Positions 63,021 through 64,000 of a stretch of 64,000 bases of DNA are shown here, in pieces (the first letter of the stretch is position 1; each line of letters opens with the position of its first letter). The position numbers were made by a program, and so were the translations under genes. Below the pieces are notes generated by a model that saw nothing but the letters and a program-made list of their open reading frames with translations, was not told where the DNA came from and did no database searches. The stretch spans positions 7,178,163 to 7,242,162 of the forward strand of contig JACSVZ010000011.1 of the NCBI GenBank assembly GCA_014706295.1, in the 5' to 3' direction. Source of the stretch: Lycocorax pyrrhopterus obiensis (taxonomy: Eukaryota > Chordata > Aves > Passeriformes > Paradisaeidae).

Positions 63021-64000
63021 TGTCTTTGCCCAGTTCTCATTCTCCTCTCTCATGAGTCTTTAATTTACAGTTCTGAAGAACAGTAAGAGGATAAAGAAGA
63101 AAAAAGCCCTGTTAGGGTTGTACTATAGCACTACCCTTCTGGCGCAGGCAAGAAGCCTGCAGTTAGTACAACTGAGTTTGATATTCAAACAAAATAAAGG
63201 TTTGTTTGAAAGCTGATTATCTTAAATTTATCTTTTCAAGTAATTAAATCATTAGAACTCTTTTGTCACTCTGTGCCTTTAGGTGCTCAATGAGATGGTC
63301 ATGACAGAGACAGTTATAATAAATTACTAAGATAATTACACATTATTAAAACAATCTATGTCAGCTGCTTTTAGAAAATGTGAATCATAACTTCAAAAAA
63401 CAGATGCCAAGAGCTTTTACAGATGATTCAAAGTACTGTGGACATTAAAGAAACTCTCATCACCCTCTCCTTCACACTAAATCAATTCTGATTTTAAGTC
63501 CTTCTAAAGAATCCGTATTCACAGCTCCACTGCATAGAAGCACTTAAACACAGTGTGCCAGCAAACTGCACACAGAGACTTCCACGCTGCACTGGAGCCA
63601 ATAGTGTGGCCTTCTGCCTCAAATGGAAATTCCAGGACTAACTGCGATCCAAACAGGGAAAAAAACTGCATTAAATACATTGCGAACCTCCTCTCCACAC
63701 TAAACAAAATCATCACTGAAACTCCTGCTGCAGTTTATGCTGAAAGCTGCTTGTTTCACCTGTTTCATATTAAGACAAACTCCCAAGCCTGGCTGTACGT
63801 TTGGAGCCCTGTGATATTACACATGTTCAAAGCTCCCATGGCAACAAACCTCTGGGTGCTGCCAAAGCAAGGGATAACAGTAACCAAGGCAAGCCACTGG
63901 TATAACTGCCTTGGGTCAGCTCAACCTGGGTCGAGAGCTCCTCTTATACCAACCATGAACAGTGCCAAAGAAAAATTCAATCCTGTGATGAAGCTGTTCA

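Larger units (their letters stand above)
57496..64000 (-). other. ITFG1: ITFG1 intron (partial, runs off the window)
   Basis: No exon encoding the expected preceding segment (NMMVVGQSAFADF-like) is found, so the intron continues past the right edge. It holds one short CR1 fragment at 62850-62903 and a (TC)n run at 63008-63020. Otherwise it is AT-rich. Confidence 0.75.

Noticed and set aside
57496..64000. Search for a further upstream ITFG1 exon
   Set aside because: No segment encodes the expected VVGQSAFADF-like sequence with a phase-1 donor, so the exon is assumed to lie beyond the window.

Overview
This window is vertebrate nuclear DNA, most likely avian. The evidence is long AT-rich introns between short exons with GT/AG borders, one large CpG island, and 5'-truncated CR1 LINEs, the dominant interspersed repeat of birds and other sauropsids. 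I cannot fix the species. There are no bacterial, viral or CRISPR features.

Two protein-coding genes are present, both on the minus strand and arranged head to tail. ITFG1 (upstream, right-hand side) contributes its last ten coding exons, 57495 down to the stop codon at 21998. They encode 345 residues of a beta-propeller/FG-GAP type ectodomain, one membrane span and a short tail. Its earlier exons lie beyond the right edge. NETO2 (downstream, left-hand side) contributes its first three coding exons: exon 1 at 14279-14246 inside the CpG island, a 57-nt signal-peptide exon at 2318-2262, and an exon at 752-612 that opens the first CUB domain. The rest of NETO2 lies beyond the left edge. The same order and orientation is known at human 16q12.1, so this is conserved synteny.

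Layout, left to right: NETO2 intron 3 (1-611), exon 3, intron 2, exon 2, the 11.9-kb intron 1 (2319-14245), exon 1 and the CpG-island promoter (about 13735-15920, with a satellite GC cluster near 16240-16350). An intergenic stretch follows, carrying a well-preserved CR1 3' end (18829-19410), then the presumed ITFG1 3'UTR and the ITFG1 exons and introns to 57495, and finally part of a further ITFG1 intron to 64000. All four CR1 pieces I recognise point in the + direction, antisense to both genes.

Every splice junction was checked for reading-frame continuity, and all of them join in phase. I found no credible additional protein-coding gene and no previously undescribed biological system. The findings are local curiosities: an in-frame skippable signal-peptide exon, non-consensus splice donors, a very long polypyrimidine tract, perfect short hairpins, small tandem duplications and a CpG-bearing unexplained ORF in an intron.
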